The notes beneath the pieces were generated by a model. It was not told where the DNA came from. It saw nothing but the letters and a program-made list of their open reading frames with translations, and searched no databases. From assembly GCA_910574895.1 (NCBI GenBank), contig CAJTDQ010000003.1:1-64000 (forward strand): a stretch of 64,000 bases of DNA. Reading direction: 5' to 3'. The first letter of the stretch is position 1. Each line of letters starts with the position of its first letter. Below are positions 43,908-52,721 of this stretch, one piece after another. This DNA comes from Eubacteriaceae bacterium (GTDB lineage Bacteria; Bacillota; Clostridia; Lachnospirales; Lachnospiraceae). Position numbers and translations under genes: made by a program.

Positions 43908-44010
43908 GAACGGAATAGAAGTAAAAGGTTGAGCCATCAATAGGGTTATGATAAAATAAAATTCTATGGACAAGATTGAAAAGGGGAGAGTAGTATAAGG
44001 AGGATTCTTT

Positions 44011-47000
44011 ATGAGAAAGAACATGAAAAAGGGCTTAAGTATCGTTCTGAGTCTGGCTATGGCGTTAAGTGTACAGACATTTGGAGCGGCAGATTATCAG
44101 AAGGTAGTTAAGGCAGATGAAAACTTAGTAACAGCATTCAGATATGATTATGCGTATAGTACCCCGGGATATGCAGATGGTACAATATACATAAATGCAA
44201 ATGAAGATGGTGTATACAAAGTATTCTGGGGAGATGAGAACGGAAACAAATTAAAAAAAGGCAACTATGAGTATTCATATCTGGCAAGAGTTGTTGTCAA
44301 AAATGGTGTGGGATCATTTAATATTATAAATGATTACACTGCTATTCCGGAAGGTGCAAAAACAGTTGTAGTATACAAAAAGAGTGAACAGGTATATACC
44401 TATAATATTCCGGCAGATAAGCAGTTTAAGGCAAGTGAGAAATCCTACACATTTGGTTCTTTATCGGACCCGCATTTTACCAGATACAGTTCTGTGGCAG
44501 AAGATGATGCGGTTCCGGCAATGGATAAGGCTATGGAGTTTTTAGATAATGAAGGAATCAGGTTTGTAGCAATGTCAGGTGATTTATCGCAGGCAGGCGA
44601 GCAGCTGGCATTTGACAGATTTAATGAGGCACTTGCAAAACATCCTGACATGACAGTTTTGACTGCTATAGGTAATCATGATTCCAGAACAACATTATCT
44701 ACCAGTAATAAATCATTGTTAGATACATCTGTCAGCAGATGGTATAACTCAATTACAAGTACATATTTTACAGTGGATGATGATGGAACAGTTCACAATA
44801 AATTAAACGGACATGAAATTCTTGCAAATGATGCATTGACCAATCCAATTGCAACTGTTTACAAAGAGACAGAGGATGGAGAGGCAATTGATACAACAGT
44901 TCCGGGACTGGACTTTGTAACTGAGGCAGGGGGAAATATCTTTATATTCTTTAACAATATTGCAAAGACCGGTGAGGTTTATGACACAGACAAACTGGTT
45001 ACGACAGGGCAAATGGACTGGTTAGAAGAGCAGTTAGAAAATTACAAAGATAAGAATGTATTTTTATACCAGCATTATTATTTGTGTGTTAATACATTGG
45101 AGAATGATGCAGTAGATTATAATAATTGTACCGGAGATTTGAAAAATACAGGCAATTATTCTTATGATTTAGATTATAAAGATGTCGTAAAGACAACAAG
45201 TGGAAAGAATCTGCAGTCGTTATTGACACAATATAAAAATACCACAATAATAACAGGACATTCACATTGGCAGTATTCCATGCAGGAGCTGAATAAAGGA
45301 ATTAACTTTGGGCGTCTGGCAAATGGAAATGGCGGAACAATGATTCATTTATCCAGTGTTACAGAGCCGAGATATATTGCCGATGAAGATGCAAACAGAA
45401 CCAGTTTAAATGGTTATGCATCGGAAGGTACAACGATTACAACATATGAGGATTGCACGGTTTATAATAATATTGATTTTCAAAATGAACAATACGAAGC
45501 ATATGCGACATATATTGTTCCGACAGGAAATAATTCTCAGTATGAACCAATTAAAAATAATGATTACACAGAGTCAACATCAGCTATCACAGGAGACAAT
45601 TATTTAGATGCTGAGGATATGACGGAACTTCAATTATTAAAATCAGAATTTAACCTGCTGAAAGGTGCCGCATACACATATAGCAGCAAAGGTACAGAAA
45701 ATACAGATACAGCATTAACAGACGGACTTTCTACAGGAACATTCTGTAATACAAAGTGGGGGGCGAAGACGGATCAGAGAGTGACTGTTACATTGGACGG
45801 TGTTCAGGATGTAAGTAATCTGAAATCATTTATGCTTTATTATGTAAGCGATATTACAGCAAGCAAAAAGTTTAATATTCAGTTGTCATTGGATGGTGAA
45901 AATTTTGAAACTGTTTATACATCAGGAGCAGATTATTCCTATAAAAATCGTGAATTGACAGTAGACACGAGTAATATTCAGTTGTCCCAGTATCAGTATG
46001 TCAGACTCAATATGTTAGATGGTGCTAAAGATTACGGTTTTCAGATTCGTGAACTGGCAGCTATTGGATATGAGAGAAATACTACACCAAACATGGCCGG
46101 AAGTGCCAGTATGGTGGAAGGCGGGGCGCCTATAGATGAATCAGAATATCTGAATACAGATTATAACCTGGTTTATGCAGCTGATTATACGCAGAGTTCT
46201 GAAGGAAACGAGAATAAAACAGGAGCTTTAACAGATGGAAAAATTTCCGGTGGCTTTGTTAATACAGAAAGAGATGGAAATGCCAAAGAACAGACTTTTG
46301 TGATTGATTTAGGAAAATCAAAAATACAGGAAGTGAAAAACATTAATTTCTTATTACTGTATAATCAGAATGGACTGACAAATGTAACAGATTGGGATGT
46401 TTCAATTTCTTTAGATGGAGAAAATTATGAGTCTATTGGAACATACAGTAATGTAGAAGTAGATCAGGAACACTTTGACGTAGATTTATCCAATGTAACA
46501 TTAGATAAATTCAAATATGTAAAATTACATTTTACCAATGGAAATACAGGATATGGATACCAGATTAAAGAATTTGCCGTTATTGGTGTAAATCCTGTTG
46601 AATATCCGGAAATAGCGGATCAGACAGCCAATGTGGCATCTGTTGAAAAGAACTTAGCATTAAACAAACCGGTTTATGTTTCTTCTACATATGCAAATGA
46701 AGGAAAAGACAAGACAGTTCTTACAGATGGAAAGAAAGACAAATACTGGTCATCTGATTGGGACAGCAAGAGAACATCAGACTGGGTAGTGATTGATCTG
46801 GGTAAAGAGATGGATGCATCATTGATTGGAAGAGTGCTGGTAAATTATAAATCAGATAATACATTTTGTGGTGATTATACAATTCAGGTGTCAAAGACAT
46901 TTGATGAGGAGAATCCTGACAATGGATTTTATGAAATTGGAAAGACAAAAGCAGTATCATGGGAAATTATGCAGAAGAATGCAGATGTAAATGGCTATGT

Positions 47001-48156
47001 GGCAACAGATATAAGTGATGTAGAATCAGATATGATAAGATATCTGAAAGTTAACATGAATGGACATGCTACATATGGATTCCAGATATATGAAATTGCA
47101 GTGCTTAGAGCAACAATTGATGTTGAAATCCAAGGAAAAGATCTGACAAAATGCACCTTGAATATGGAAGAAATTGAGCTTACTTTCAATGGAGAAGAGC
47201 AGACAGTTCCATTTACTGTAACAGATGGTGAGGTACAGTTAGAAGAAGGTGTCGACTTTACAGCATCATATAAGGATAATATTGATGCCGGAACAGCTAC
47301 ATTAATTGTAACAGGTATCGGTTCATACGAAGGGGAAATAACTGGTAAGTTTCAAATTGGCACAGTTGATATTGAATCTGATATTGTAACAAAAGATTTT
47401 TCAAAGGTTAATACGCAGTATGAATATAAGAAGATGGAAATCCAACCAATTGTTAAAATGAAACAAGGTGATTATAATCTGTCTTCAATGAAAGATTTCG
47501 AAGTTGAATATGATAATAATTTGAATCCGGGAACGGCAACGATTACTCTTCGTGGAATCGGTAACTATACCGGTACTATTACAAAGACATTTACAATTCG
47601 TAAAAGAGCAATGTCAAATGTAAGTATAAAGACGAAATTTGAGAATAATCAATTAGTTGTAACTGTGAATGTTCCGGATAATGGAAGAACTTTAGAAAAA
47701 GATATAGATTACACTTACACAGCAGTAACAGATGAAACAGGAAAAATTACGATTACAATCACAGGAATTGGCAGTAATTGTGAAGGAACAATTGTAAAAG
47801 TTATTGAAGCAGAAGATAATCCGAACAGACCGGTTCCAACGACAACAACAGCACCAAAGAAAGTTAGTGTTAAGAAGGCAACGATAAAGAAGGCTGTTAA
47901 TAAGAAAGGGAAGAAAGTTAAACTTTCATGGAAGAAAGTTTCGGGAGCTGCCGGGTATAATGTACGCTATGCTTTAAGCAAAAAGAAATTAAAGAAAGCT
48001 AAAATTAAGAAAGTTAAAAAGAATAAAGTATCATATACAATTAAGAAGTTAAAAAAGAAAAAATATTTTATTCAGATCAGAGCCTATAAGGTATTTGATA
48101 AAAAGACTTATTATGGTGCTTGGAGTAAAGTAAAGAAAGTGACAGTAAAAAAGTAA
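44011..48156 (+). CDS. Secreted multidomain calcineurin-like phosphoesterase
   Basis: The 1381-aa protein begins with a signal peptide (MRKNMKKGLSIVLSLAMALS..., cleaved near residue 25-35). An N-terminal Ig-like part is followed by a metallophosphatase domain (about 145-460): SDPH, GDLS, GNHD, the His of YQHYY and GHSHW supply the metal ligands. Three discoidin-like (F5/8 type C) modules end with YGFQIRELAAIG (about 680), YGYQIKEFAVIG (855) and YGFQIYEIAVL (1027). Then come three bacterial Ig/MBG-like repeats (GTATLIVTGIGSYEG, GTATITLRGIGNYTG), a PTTTTAP linker and a very lysine-rich FN3-like domain (1300-1381). It probably acts on extracellular phosphoesters while bound to glycans. No LPxTG anchor is present. 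Confidence 0.92.
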   Translation: MRKNMKKGLSIVLSLAMALSVQTFGAADYQKVVKADENLVTAFRYDYAYSTPGYADGTIYINANEDGVYKVFWGDENGNKLKKGNYEYSYLARVVVKNGVGSFNIINDYTAIPEGAKTVVVYKKSEQVYTYNIPADKQFKASEKSYTFGSLSDPHFTRYSSVAEDDAVPAMDKAMEFLDNEGIRFVAMSGDLSQAGEQLAFDRFNEALAKHPDMTVLTAIGNHDSRTTLSTSNKSLLDTSVSRWYNSITSTYFTVDDDGTVHNKLNGHEILANDALTNPIATVYKETEDGEAIDTTVPGLDFVTEAGGNIFIFFNNIAKTGEVYDTDKLVTTGQMDWLEEQLENYKDKNVFLYQHYYLCVNTLENDAVDYNNCTGDLKNTGNYSYDLDYKDVVKTTSGKNLQSLLTQYKNTTIITGHSHWQYSMQELNKGINFGRLANGNGGTMIHLSSVTEPRYIADEDANRTSLNGYASEGTTITTYEDCTVYNNIDFQNEQYEAYATYIVPTGNNSQYEPIKNNDYTESTSAITGDNYLDAEDMTELQLLKSEFNLLKGAAYTYSSKGTENTDTALTDGLSTGTFCNTKWGAKTDQRVTVTLDGVQDVSNLKSFMLYYVSDITASKKFNIQLSLDGENFETVYTSGADYSYKNRELTVDTSNIQLSQYQYVRLNMLDGAKDYGFQIRELAAIGYERNTTPNMAGSASMVEGGAPIDESEYLNTDYNLVYAADYTQSSEGNENKTGALTDGKISGGFVNTERDGNAKEQTFVIDLGKSKIQEVKNINFLLLYNQNGLTNVTDWDVSISLDGENYESIGTYSNVEVDQEHFDVDLSNVTLDKFKYVKLHFTNGNTGYGYQIKEFAVIGVNPVEYPEIADQTANVASVEKNLALNKPVYVSSTYANEGKDKTVLTDGKKDKYWSSDWDSKRTSDWVVIDLGKEMDASLIGRVLVNYKSDNTFCGDYTIQVSKTFDEENPDNGFYEIGKTKAVSWEIMQKNADVNGYVATDISDVESDMIRYLKVNMNGHATYGFQIYEIAVLRATIDVEIQGKDLTKCTLNMEEIELTFNGEEQTVPFTVTDGEVQLEEGVDFTASYKDNIDAGTATLIVTGIGSYEGEITGKFQIGTVDIESDIVTKDFSKVNTQYEYKKMEIQPIVKMKQGDYNLSSMKDFEVEYDNNLNPGTATITLRGIGNYTGTITKTFTIRKRAMSNVSIKTKFENNQLVVTVNVPDNGRTLEKDIDYTYTAVTDETGKITITITGIGSNCEGTIVKVIEAEDNPNRPVPTTTTAPKKVSVKKATIKKAVNKKGKKVKLSWKKVSGAAGYNVRYALSKKKLKKAKIKKVKKNKVSYTIKKLKKKKYFIQIRAYKVFDKKTYYGAWSKVKKVTVKK

Positions 48157-48206
48157 AATGGCAGTTAATGAAATGAGCTTAATAATCGGAATTTGGGAGG
48201 TGTAAT

Positions 48207-48623
48207 ATGAGAGAACTGATATTTAAAGGAATAAAGGTTGAAGAAATTGATTTGACGAATAAGCTTGAAGGACAGGTGCAGCTTGATATTAATCAGAGAG
48301 CTTCATTTAATGTGAAATATACAAATGATAATTTGCATTGTGCGGCAAACCTTACTATTGATATGATGGAGAAGAACGCACCGATGGATTTTAACTTTAA
48401 ATTAAGCGCTACAGCCTTTTTAGACTGTGAAGAGGGCATGGATAAGAAAGAAATACATAAAAAGGCTTATGATGAAATATATCCGCATGTGAGAGCATTA
48501 ATAACAACGATATTAGTCAATGCAGGATTGCCTCCGGTTGTAATTCCAAAGGTTAAAATGGATGATTCTAATATAAAAATGTCAGGGGAAAAGGATTCCG
48601 ATAATAATCAATATTATAGCTGA
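48207..48623 (+). CDS. SecB-like chaperone-fold protein
   Basis: This 138-aa protein resembles the SecB fold: an N-terminal beta region (LIFKGIKVEEIDL, FKLSATAFLDCEE) followed by a helix and loop HVRALITTILVNAGLPPVVIPK, the position of the conserved YPYxR-type segment and final proline-rich loop in SecB proteins. Here YPHVRA is present. Gram-positive members are uncharacterised and may be antitoxin-linked or general chaperones. It comes 50 bases after the large secreted phosphoesterase gene; helping its export is possible but unproved. GGGAGG precedes ATG 48207. Confidence 0.7.
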   Translation: MRELIFKGIKVEEIDLTNKLEGQVQLDINQRASFNVKYTNDNLHCAANLTIDMMEKNAPMDFNFKLSATAFLDCEEGMDKKEIHKKAYDEIYPHVRALITTILVNAGLPPVVIPKVKMDDSNIKMSGEKDSDNNQYYS

Positions 48624-49190
48624 TGTATCAATAAAAACATTTTTTTACTTTTTTCAGAAAATACAAAAAAGTAAAAAAAGTAATAATATAAAAAAATTGT
48701 GCAAAAGTTATTAAATGGAATTGTGAAATTAAGAAAATAAAGCAGGAAAATATACAAAATAAACAAAAAAATCAATTGTGTTTGCGCCTTATTGCAAAAA
48801 ACATTTTTAATTTTTAAACTATAAGTGTATTAGATTTTTAGGTAACATAATAATCTAAACCCTTTCAATTTTGTGGCGTTTCGGAGTATTCTGAAACGCC
48901 ATTCCTGTTTTTATATAAAGAGCATATATTCTTACATTCTCGATTGCATGAATTTAAAAAATTAATTCAGTGATATTCCAAGTAAAATAAATTGAAATAA
49001 AAGTAAAATAATTGCTTTTATTTAGTTGACTAAAAATAGTATAAAGTGGTATTATATAGAGAAATTGGGTTAAATTTGAAAACAATTCTATAATAGATAT
49101 AAGAAGTGAAAGTTAAAATATTTTTTGACGAAAGAATGTGTGTTTAACTGGCATATTAACACTTCTGTAAGAAGCATTAGGAGGTATATT
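48624..49190. other. Long A/T-rich intergenic region with two inverted repeats
   Basis: No gene is supported. A perfect 15-bp repeat of only T/A/C/G-poor sequence (TTTTTTTACTTTTTT at 48640-48654 with 48665-48679) follows the SecB-like gene and can serve as a terminator. A second hairpin, TGGCGTTTC/GAAACGCCA (48874-48882 with 48893-48901) followed by TTCCTGTTTTT, lies 195 bases on with no gene before it; the 190 bases between could be a small RNA. The last 100 bases hold the promoter region of the kinase-like gene. No DnaA boxes or tRNA-like sequence were found. Confidence 0.6.
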
Positions 49191-49766
49191 ATGAAGAAAT
49201 TAATTTTGGTAACATCACCACCGGCATGTGGAAAGACATTTGTCACAAGAAAATTAGCAAAGGCTATGCCAAATTGCGTATACTTAGATAAGGATACGTT
49301 AATTACGTTATCAAAACAGATTTTTGTTGTAGCAAATCAGGAGTATAACAGAAGTTCAGATTTCTTTGAGGCAGAAATTAGAAATCCAGAGTACGATTGT
49401 GTTATGGAATTGGCGATGGAAGCACTGGAATATAATGATACCGTATTTATTAATGCACCATATACAAGAGAGGTAAGAACACCTGGCTATATGGAAAATC
49501 TCAGGCAGGAGCTTCTTAAGAAGAAGGGAGCTGAATTGGTAGTTGTGTGGGTTCAGTGCGATAAAGAAGTCTGCAGGCAGAGAATGATACACCGTAACTC
49601 AGACAGAGATACATGGAAGTTAGAAAATTGGGATGAATACATTAGTAAACAGAATTTTACTATTCCGGATGGAATTAAGAATTTATTCCTGTTTGATAAT
49701 TCAACAGATGATTCCTTTAAGAAATCAATTGAAGAAGCAAAAGAATATTTAAATAATTTAAAATAG
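49191..49766 (+). CDS. P-loop kinase-like ATPase (AAA_33 type)
   Basis: The 191-aa protein opens MKKLILVTSPPACGKTFVTRKLAKAMP with a Walker A variant PPACGKT, and has VYLDKDTL, an acidic lid-side INAPYTREVRTPGYMENL, and VVVWVQCDKEVCRQRMIHRNSDRDTWKLENWDEYI, as in small zeta-toxin/polynucleotide-kinase-like ATPases that phosphorylate small molecules. ATG 49191 follows AGGAGG; a longer frame upstream has no site. The substrate is unknown. Confidence 0.82.
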   Translation: MKKLILVTSPPACGKTFVTRKLAKAMPNCVYLDKDTLITLSKQIFVVANQEYNRSSDFFEAEIRNPEYDCVMELAMEALEYNDTVFINAPYTREVRTPGYMENLRQELLKKKGAELVVVWVQCDKEVCRQRMIHRNSDRDTWKLENWDEYISKQNFTIPDGIKNLFLFDNSTDDSFKKSIEEAKEYLNNLK

Positions 49767-49774
49767 AGAGCAGA

Positions 49775-49810
49775 GGCAGCAGTGAATAACTTTTCACTAC
49801 TGTCTTTTTT
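49775..49810 (+). terminator. Intrinsic terminator
   Basis: GGCAGCAGTGAA pairs with TTCACTACTGTC (one mismatch, one G-T pair) across a short loop, followed by six T. Confidence 0.88.
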
Positions 49811-49849
49811 TGTATAATTTCGTAATTTTTGAAAATAATAGCCCCACAA

Positions 49850-49912
49850 GTACCATATATGGTCCTAGACGGTAATTTTTATTAGTAAAATAATCTTAGT
49901 ACTATATATAGG
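49850..49912 (+). promoter_or_regulatory. Inverted-repeat operator upstream of XRE gene, copy 2
   Basis: CATATATGGTCCTAG near 49854-49868 and TTAGTACTATATATAGG at 49896-49912 form an imperfect inverted repeat placed as in copy 1 at 4871-4925, directly before the AGGAGGG binding site. The inner sequence ATTAGTAAAAT is also shared (TTAGTAAAAT in copy 1). Arms differ at a few bases between copies, so the two could bind with different strength. Confidence 0.6.
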
Positions 49913-49920
49913 AGGGCGTA

Positions 49921-50151
49921 ATGAATTCCAGCGAAGCAGTTATTAAAAGAATTAACGATCTGTGTTTCGAAAAAAGAATGTCATACTATGCCCTTGCGTA
50001 TCGGTCTGCGATTCCAAAATCAACACTGATGAATATTATGAATGGAACAAATCCCACGATATCAACATTGAATAAGATATGTAATGGATTAGAAATGAAT
50101 TTAATGGAATTTTTTCAGGATGAGTGTTTTGAAATTTGTGAAGAGGAATAA
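49921..50151 (+). CDS. Small XRE/Cro-type HTH regulator, copy 2
   Basis: The 76-aa product is 69/76 identical to that of 4938-5168; the recognition-helix segment PKSTLMNI is unchanged, and the differences (for example I40M, V47I, F57L, S60N, D63E) are conservative. This means both proteins should recognise the same sequence and could form mixed dimers or cross-regulate. The upstream repeat and downstream terminator are homologous as well. Third-position differences show the copies have diverged for some time. Confidence 0.85.
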   Translation: MNSSEAVIKRINDLCFEKRMSYYALAYRSAIPKSTLMNIMNGTNPTISTLNKICNGLEMNLMEFFQDECFEICEEE

Positions 50152-50174
50152 GATTTGAATAAAGATATAAACAA

Positions 50175-50206
50175 AAATACCAGTTGTGTGTTCACGCTGG
50201 TATTTT
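50175..50206 (+). terminator. Terminator of XRE cassette 2
   Basis: AAATACCAG/CTGGTATTT with a 13-base loop and T-run, the counterpart of the hairpin at 5202-5236. Confidence 0.85.
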
Positions 50207-50349
50207 TATTGTATATATACTTATTCCAATACTTGCGAATACCCTCAAAAAGAATTATAATAAATAAGAATTTTTGTTGTTTGAAATGTAATAGATAAAA
50301 GAAATGCAACATAAGTGATACAGTTAAGCAGAAGGAGAGGAAACAGAAA

Positions 50350-51807
50350 ATGTCAAACGTAAGAACAAGATTTGCACCAAGCCCGACAGGAAAAATGCAT
50401 GTAGGAAATTTAAGAACAGCGCTCTACGAGTTTTTGATTGCAAAACATGCAGGTGGAGATTTTATTTTAAGAATAGAGGATACAGATAGAGAGCGTTATG
50501 TAGAAGGAGCCGTAGAGATTATTTACAGAACACTGGAAGCTACCGGACTGGTACATGATGAAGGACCGGATAAGGATAAAGGATTTGGCCCATATATCCA
50601 GAGTGAACGTCAGGCATCAGGTCTTTATTTAGAATATGCGAAACAGTTGATTGAAAGTGGTAATGCATATTATTGCTTCTGCGATAAGGAAAGACTGGCT
50701 GAGTTGAAGACTTCTGTAGGTGAAGATGGAAAAGAAATTACAGTTTATGATAAGCATTGTCTGAATCTGTCAAAAGAAGAAATCCAGGCAAATCTGGATG
50801 CCGGAAAACCATATGTTATCCGTATTAATATGCCGACAGAGGGAACGACTACATTTATTGATGAGTTATATGGAGAGATTACAGTTGAGAATAAAGAACT
50901 CGATGATATGATTCTGATTAAGTCAGATGGATATCCGACATATAATTTTGCAAATGTTATTGATGATCATTTGCAGGGAATTACCCATGTAGTAAGAGGA
51001 AATGAGTATATTTCATCATCTCCAAAATATCAGAGACTTTACGAGGCTTTTGGATGGGAGTCACCAAAATACGTGCATCTTCCATTGATTACAGATGAAA
51101 ATCATAAAAAGTTAAGCAAGCGCTCAGGTCATTCTTCTTATGAAGATTTGGTTGAGCAGGGATTTCTGCCGGAAGCAATTGTAAACTATATTGCACTTCT
51201 TGGCTGGAGTCCGGAGGACAATCAGGAAATATTCTCATTAGATGAGTTAATAAAGAATTTTGATTATCATAAGGTAAATAAAAGTCCATCGGTATTTGAT
51301 ATTCAGAAGTTAAAATGGATGAATGGCGAATATATTAAAGCGATGGAAAATGAAAAGTTTTACGTAATGGCAGGGCCATATGTCCGTGAGGTAATTAAGA
51401 AAGATTTAGATTTGAACACAATTATGGATATGGTAAAAACACGTATTGAAATCTTTCCGGAAATTGGCGATATGATAGATTTCTTTGAAGAGCTTCCGGA
51501 ATATAGTCCGGAAATGTATACTCACAAGAAAATGAAGACTAATTCGGAAAATTCGTTGGAAGTGTTACAGGAATTACTTCCAATATTAGAAGAGACGGAT
51601 GATTACTCTTCAGAGGCACTTCATGATGTGGTGTTTGAGTATATTGCAAAGAAGGAGTGTAAAAATGGTCAGGCATTATGGCCGCTTCGTACAGCAGTAT
51701 CAGGAAAGCAGATGACACCGGCAGGAGCTTTTGAGATTATGGAAGTAATTGGAAAGGAAGAAAGTCTTTCACGTATCAGAAAAGGAATTGAATTATTGTC
51801 TGCGTAA
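50350..51807 (+). CDS. gltX: Glutamyl-tRNA synthetase
   Basis: This 485-aa class I synthetase charges tRNA-Glu (and tRNA-Gln in organisms that use the amidotransferase route). The ATP motif HVGN is in [22 protein letters not shown]; the KMSKS loop appears as [39 protein letters not shown] is the conserved catalytic-core stretch and the C-terminal anticodon-binding domain is complete. GGAGAGG precedes ATG 50350. It is monocistronic or read with the nuclease-family gene 38 bases on. Confidence 0.96.
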   Translation: MSNVRTRFAPSPTGKMHVGNLRTALYEFLIAKHAGGDFILRIEDTDRERYVEGAVEIIYRTLEATGLVHDEGPDKDKGFGPYIQSERQASGLYLEYAKQLIESGNAYYCFCDKERLAELKTSVGEDGKEITVYDKHCLNLSKEEIQANLDAGKPYVIRINMPTEGTTTFIDELYGEITVENKELDDMILIKSDGYPTYNFANVIDDHLQGITHVVRGNEYISSSPKYQRLYEAFGWESPKYVHLPLITDENHKKLSKRSGHSSYEDLVEQGFLPEAIVNYIALLGWSPEDNQEIFSLDELIKNFDYHKVNKSPSVFDIQKLKWMNGEYIKAMENEKFYVMAGPYVREVIKKDLDLNTIMDMVKTRIEIFPEIGDMIDFFEELPEYSPEMYTHKKMKTNSENSLEVLQELLPILEETDDYSSEALHDVVFEYIAKKECKNGQALWPLRTAVSGKQMTPAGAFEIMEVIGKEESLSRIRKGIELLSA

Positions 51808-51844
51808 TATATATTAGTATATATTGTTTAAAAAGGTAAAGAAA

Positions 51845-52618
51845 ATGAATATCGTTACTTTTAATATTCGATGTGACCATAAGCAGGATGGAAAAAATAA
51901 TTTTGAATATCGTAAACCGCTGATTCGAAAATGTCTTTTGGAAAAGGATTCGGATATAGTGTGCTTTCAGGAGGTGCTGCCACATATGGCTTTGTGGCTG
52001 AGTGAGGTACTAAAGGACTATCAGCTGGTAGGTTGTGGCAGAGAGAAGGATTTGACAGGAGAACAGATGACTGTGGCAATTAGAAAAGACAGATTTGAGA
52101 TAGTCAGCATGGATACTTATTGGCTTTCAAATACGCCTTATTTACCGGGAAGCCGTTACGAGGAACAGAGTAAATATCCAAGAACTGCAACACAACTTTT
52201 GTTAAAGGAAACAGAAACGAACGATGTATGCTTAATTGTTAATACTCATTTAGATCATAAAGACAGCAGGGCAAGAGTTCAGGGAATGAGATGTGTTTTA
52301 GATAAAATTCATCAGGCACAGATACAATGGAAGGCAATAGGAAAACTTCCTGTTATATTGTGTGGTGATATGAATGCCCATCCGGAGTCGCCGGAGATTG
52401 AAAGTATGAACCACAGCGGTATTGTATGCGATATCACAGAAGAAATATCAGGGACTTATCATAACTTTGGCAAAATGGATAAACCGGCTAAAATAGATTA
52501 TATTGCCGTAAGCGAAAATATCCGATTGAAGAAATTGGAATTATGGAAAGACCAGAAAAATGGTGTATTTTTATCGGATCATTATCCAATTAGTGCAACG
52601 GTGCATATACAAAAATAA
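51845..52618 (+). CDS. Endonuclease/exonuclease/phosphatase-family protein
   Basis: The 257-aa protein has the family's motifs: IVTFNIRCDHKQDGKNNFEYR, VCFQEVLPHM, VNTHLDHKDSRARVQGM, GDMNAHPESPEI and LSDHYPISATV (catalytic Asp-His). The variant with RCDHKQDGKNNF and DHKDSRARVQG is that of small secreted or cytoplasmic phosphodiesterases (DUF-type EEP) rather than of exonuclease III. No signal peptide. ATG 51845 follows AAAGGTAAAG and is preferred to an upstream TTG. Confidence 0.88.
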   Translation: MNIVTFNIRCDHKQDGKNNFEYRKPLIRKCLLEKDSDIVCFQEVLPHMALWLSEVLKDYQLVGCGREKDLTGEQMTVAIRKDRFEIVSMDTYWLSNTPYLPGSRYEEQSKYPRTATQLLLKETETNDVCLIVNTHLDHKDSRARVQGMRCVLDKIHQAQIQWKAIGKLPVILCGDMNAHPESPEIESMNHSGIVCDITEEISGTYHNFGKMDKPAKIDYIAVSENIRLKKLELWKDQKNGVFLSDHYPISATVHIQK

Positions 52619-52721
52619 AAATATTTCATGGTGGATGAAGATAAAACGTTGAACTATTTACGATATAAACAATTTGTGATAATATAAAAGCGGAGAAACC
52701 ACAACCGGAAAGGTTGTATAT

